Assembly (NCBI RefSeq): GCF_036075115.1 | Contig: NZ_CP107958.1 | Location: 3,348,001-3,412,000 of the forward strand | Direction of reading: 5' to 3' | Length of the DNA stretch: 64,000 nt | Source of the DNA: Streptomyces sp. NBC_00377 | GTDB lineage: Bacteria > Actinomycetota > Actinomycetes > Streptomycetales > Streptomycetaceae | Shown: positions 63,175 to 64,000 of the stretch, in pieces | Layout: every line of letters begins with the position of its first letter | How positions within the stretch are numbered: position 1 is the first letter of the stretch | The notes under the pieces: generated by a model | What the model saw: the letters and a program-made list of their open reading frames with translations, nothing else | Told to the model about the DNA's origin: nothing | Databases searched by the model: none | Program-made: the position numbers and the translations under genes

Positions 63175-64000
63175 CAGGCGATCCGGGTGGTGAGGGAGCG
63201 GGCGATGACACGGGGCAGGGTCACGGTGCGCAGCGGGCGCTCGGCGGTCTGCTCGTCCTGGGCGGCCAGTTCGAGGCCGGAGACCCAGAACGGGGCGTCG
63301 AGCAGGGCGAAGACCAGTTCCTCCTCCGGGTTGGCGGAGGGCGCCTGCCACAGGACCGTGCCGATCTCCCGGCCGGCCGCCGTCACCTGCGTGCCGGCCG
63401 TGAACCGGCTGTCCGCGGGCGCGGCCAGGGCGGTCAGGCGGGCGGTCCCGGCGGTCGGCCTGACCAGGTCGTCCGAGCCGCGGAACTCACCGACGCGGTT
63501 CCAGTCGATCATCCAGGAAAGGTCGGCCTCGGCCACGGACAGCCCGGCGAACCCGGCGGCGTAGACGGCCATGCCGGCCTCGGCCTGGACCCGGGCGAGG
63601 CCCTCGGGGCCGACGGGCGCGCCGTCCTCCTGCGCGGCCGCGGCGAGCACGGCCCGGTGCGCGGTCTCGGGGGCGTTGCTGAGGAGCAGGTAGCCGTACT
63701 CGCCGGTGGTGCCGACGCGGGCCAGGTGGGCGAGGGCGGCCGGGTCCTCGGGCAGCGCGGCCTCGGTGACGGCGTGCAGGGTCAGGCCCGAGATGTCGAA
63801 GTCGACGAAGCGAGCCGCAACGGACCAGGCGGTCGGGCCCTCGAACGCGGTGGCGGCCCAGCCCTCGGGCTCGATGTCGATCTCGACGCCCTCGGGGACG
63901 TCCAGGCCGTCCAGGTAGCCGCGCAGCTCGTCGGCGCTCACCTGCGTGCGGGGCAGCAGCCAGGCGTCCTCGCCGATCTCGAAGTGCAGGAGGATCGCGA
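63174..64000 (-). CDS. GcvT-like folate-fold protein (partial, N-terminus off the right edge)
   Basis: About 275 C-terminal residues are present; the frame stays open to the window end (reading ILLHFEIGEDAWLLPRTQVS before an internal GTG at 63941). The segment RVGTTGEYGYLLLSNAPETA recalls the GcvT stretch R-x-G-x-TGE-x-G, and VGPEGLARVQAEAGMAVY recalls the GcvT EAGM motif. The C-terminal barrel GREIGTVLWQAPSANPEEELVFALL also fits. Either an aminomethyltransferase-type enzyme or a YgfZ-type folate binder. Stop overlaps the ketosynthase ATG as TGATG, so all genes from here to 59055 are translationally coupled. Confidence 0.72.
   Translation of the reverse strand, partial: AILLHFEIGEDAWLLPRTQVSADELRGYLDGLDVPEGVEIDIEPEGWAATAFEGPTAWSVAARFVDFDISGLTLHAVTEAALPEDPAALAHLARVGTTGEYGYLLLSNAPETAHRAVLAAAAQEDGAPVGPEGLARVQAEAGMAVYAAGFAGLSVAEADLSWMIDWNRVGEFRGSDDLVRPTAGTARLTALAAPADSRFTAGTQVTAAGREIGTVLWQAPSANPEEELVFALLDAPFWVSGLELAAQDEQTAERPLRTVTLPRVIARSLTTRIA

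Noticed and set aside
59055..64000. Calling the right-hand cluster a classical aromatic type II PKS
   Set aside because: There is no separate KS-alpha/CLF pair, acyl carrier protein, cyclase or aromatase in view, and the ketosynthase nucleophile motif is FabF-like.

Overview
This is a high-GC, Streptomyces-type chromosomal segment. Nearly every gene uses G/C in third codon positions. It carries a mycothiol gene (mshB), BldK-type oligopeptide transporters, SARP/AfsR regulators, a SpoIIE phosphatase with a companion anti-sigma-type ATPase, an actinobacterial Sdh1-type succinate dehydrogenase and typA. No tRNA, rRNA, CRISPR array, phage gene or intact transposase was seen. From memory, the gene order resembles the sdh-typA-bldK-mshB neighbourhood of S. 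coelicolor; this was not checked by search.

Left part (1-13.8 kb). An ABC-2 exporter (partial permease plus ATPase) is followed on the minus strand by a proline/glycine-rich membrane-anchored peptidoglycan-binding protein, a small membrane protein, mshB and a 64-aa membrane protein. Divergent from these is an S9 family dipeptidyl-peptidase-like enzyme. A complete Dpp/Opp-type peptide importer (lipoprotein, two permeases, two ATPases) lies at 8.1-13.8 kb on the minus strand.

Middle (13.8-38.5 kb). Two BldK-type importers with the same gene order (permease, lipoprotein, permease, ATPase, ATPase) face opposite directions, at 14.35-20.5 kb (plus) and 27.2-33.5 kb (minus). Between them are a short SARP regulator, a large AfsR-like regulator, a DinB-like protein and a methyltransferase. 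The minus-strand set lies beside typA and is the better positional match to bldK; the plus-strand set looks like an extra copy. Small ORFs with good ribosome sites and intercistronic stem-loops decorate both sets. typA and an orphan peptide-binding lipoprotein follow.

Centre right (38.8-53.5 kb). A small coiled-coil protein and sdhCAB are followed by a membrane-anchored GH18-like protein, a large helical and proline-rich membrane protein, a PAS-GAF-SpoIIE-HATPase phosphatase, a stand-alone HATPase, a Nudix hydrolase, a SPOR-like small protein, a GntR/UTRA regulator and a DUF4190/septum-formation-like membrane protein.

Right end (53.5-64 kb). This is the left part of a secondary-metabolite-like cluster that runs off the window. 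It holds a SARP/NB-ARC regulator with a small peptide gene in front of it, an unknown 99-aa protein, a TrmB/LuxR-type regulator, and a perfect 28-bp palindrome. A tightly coupled minus-strand operon encodes a GcvT-like folate-fold protein, a fused ketosynthase with an inactive second ketosynthase half, a small phosphopantetheinyl-transferase-like protein, an HxxxDG acyltransferase and an MFS exporter. The fused ketosynthase and its partners are the most unusual content of the window.
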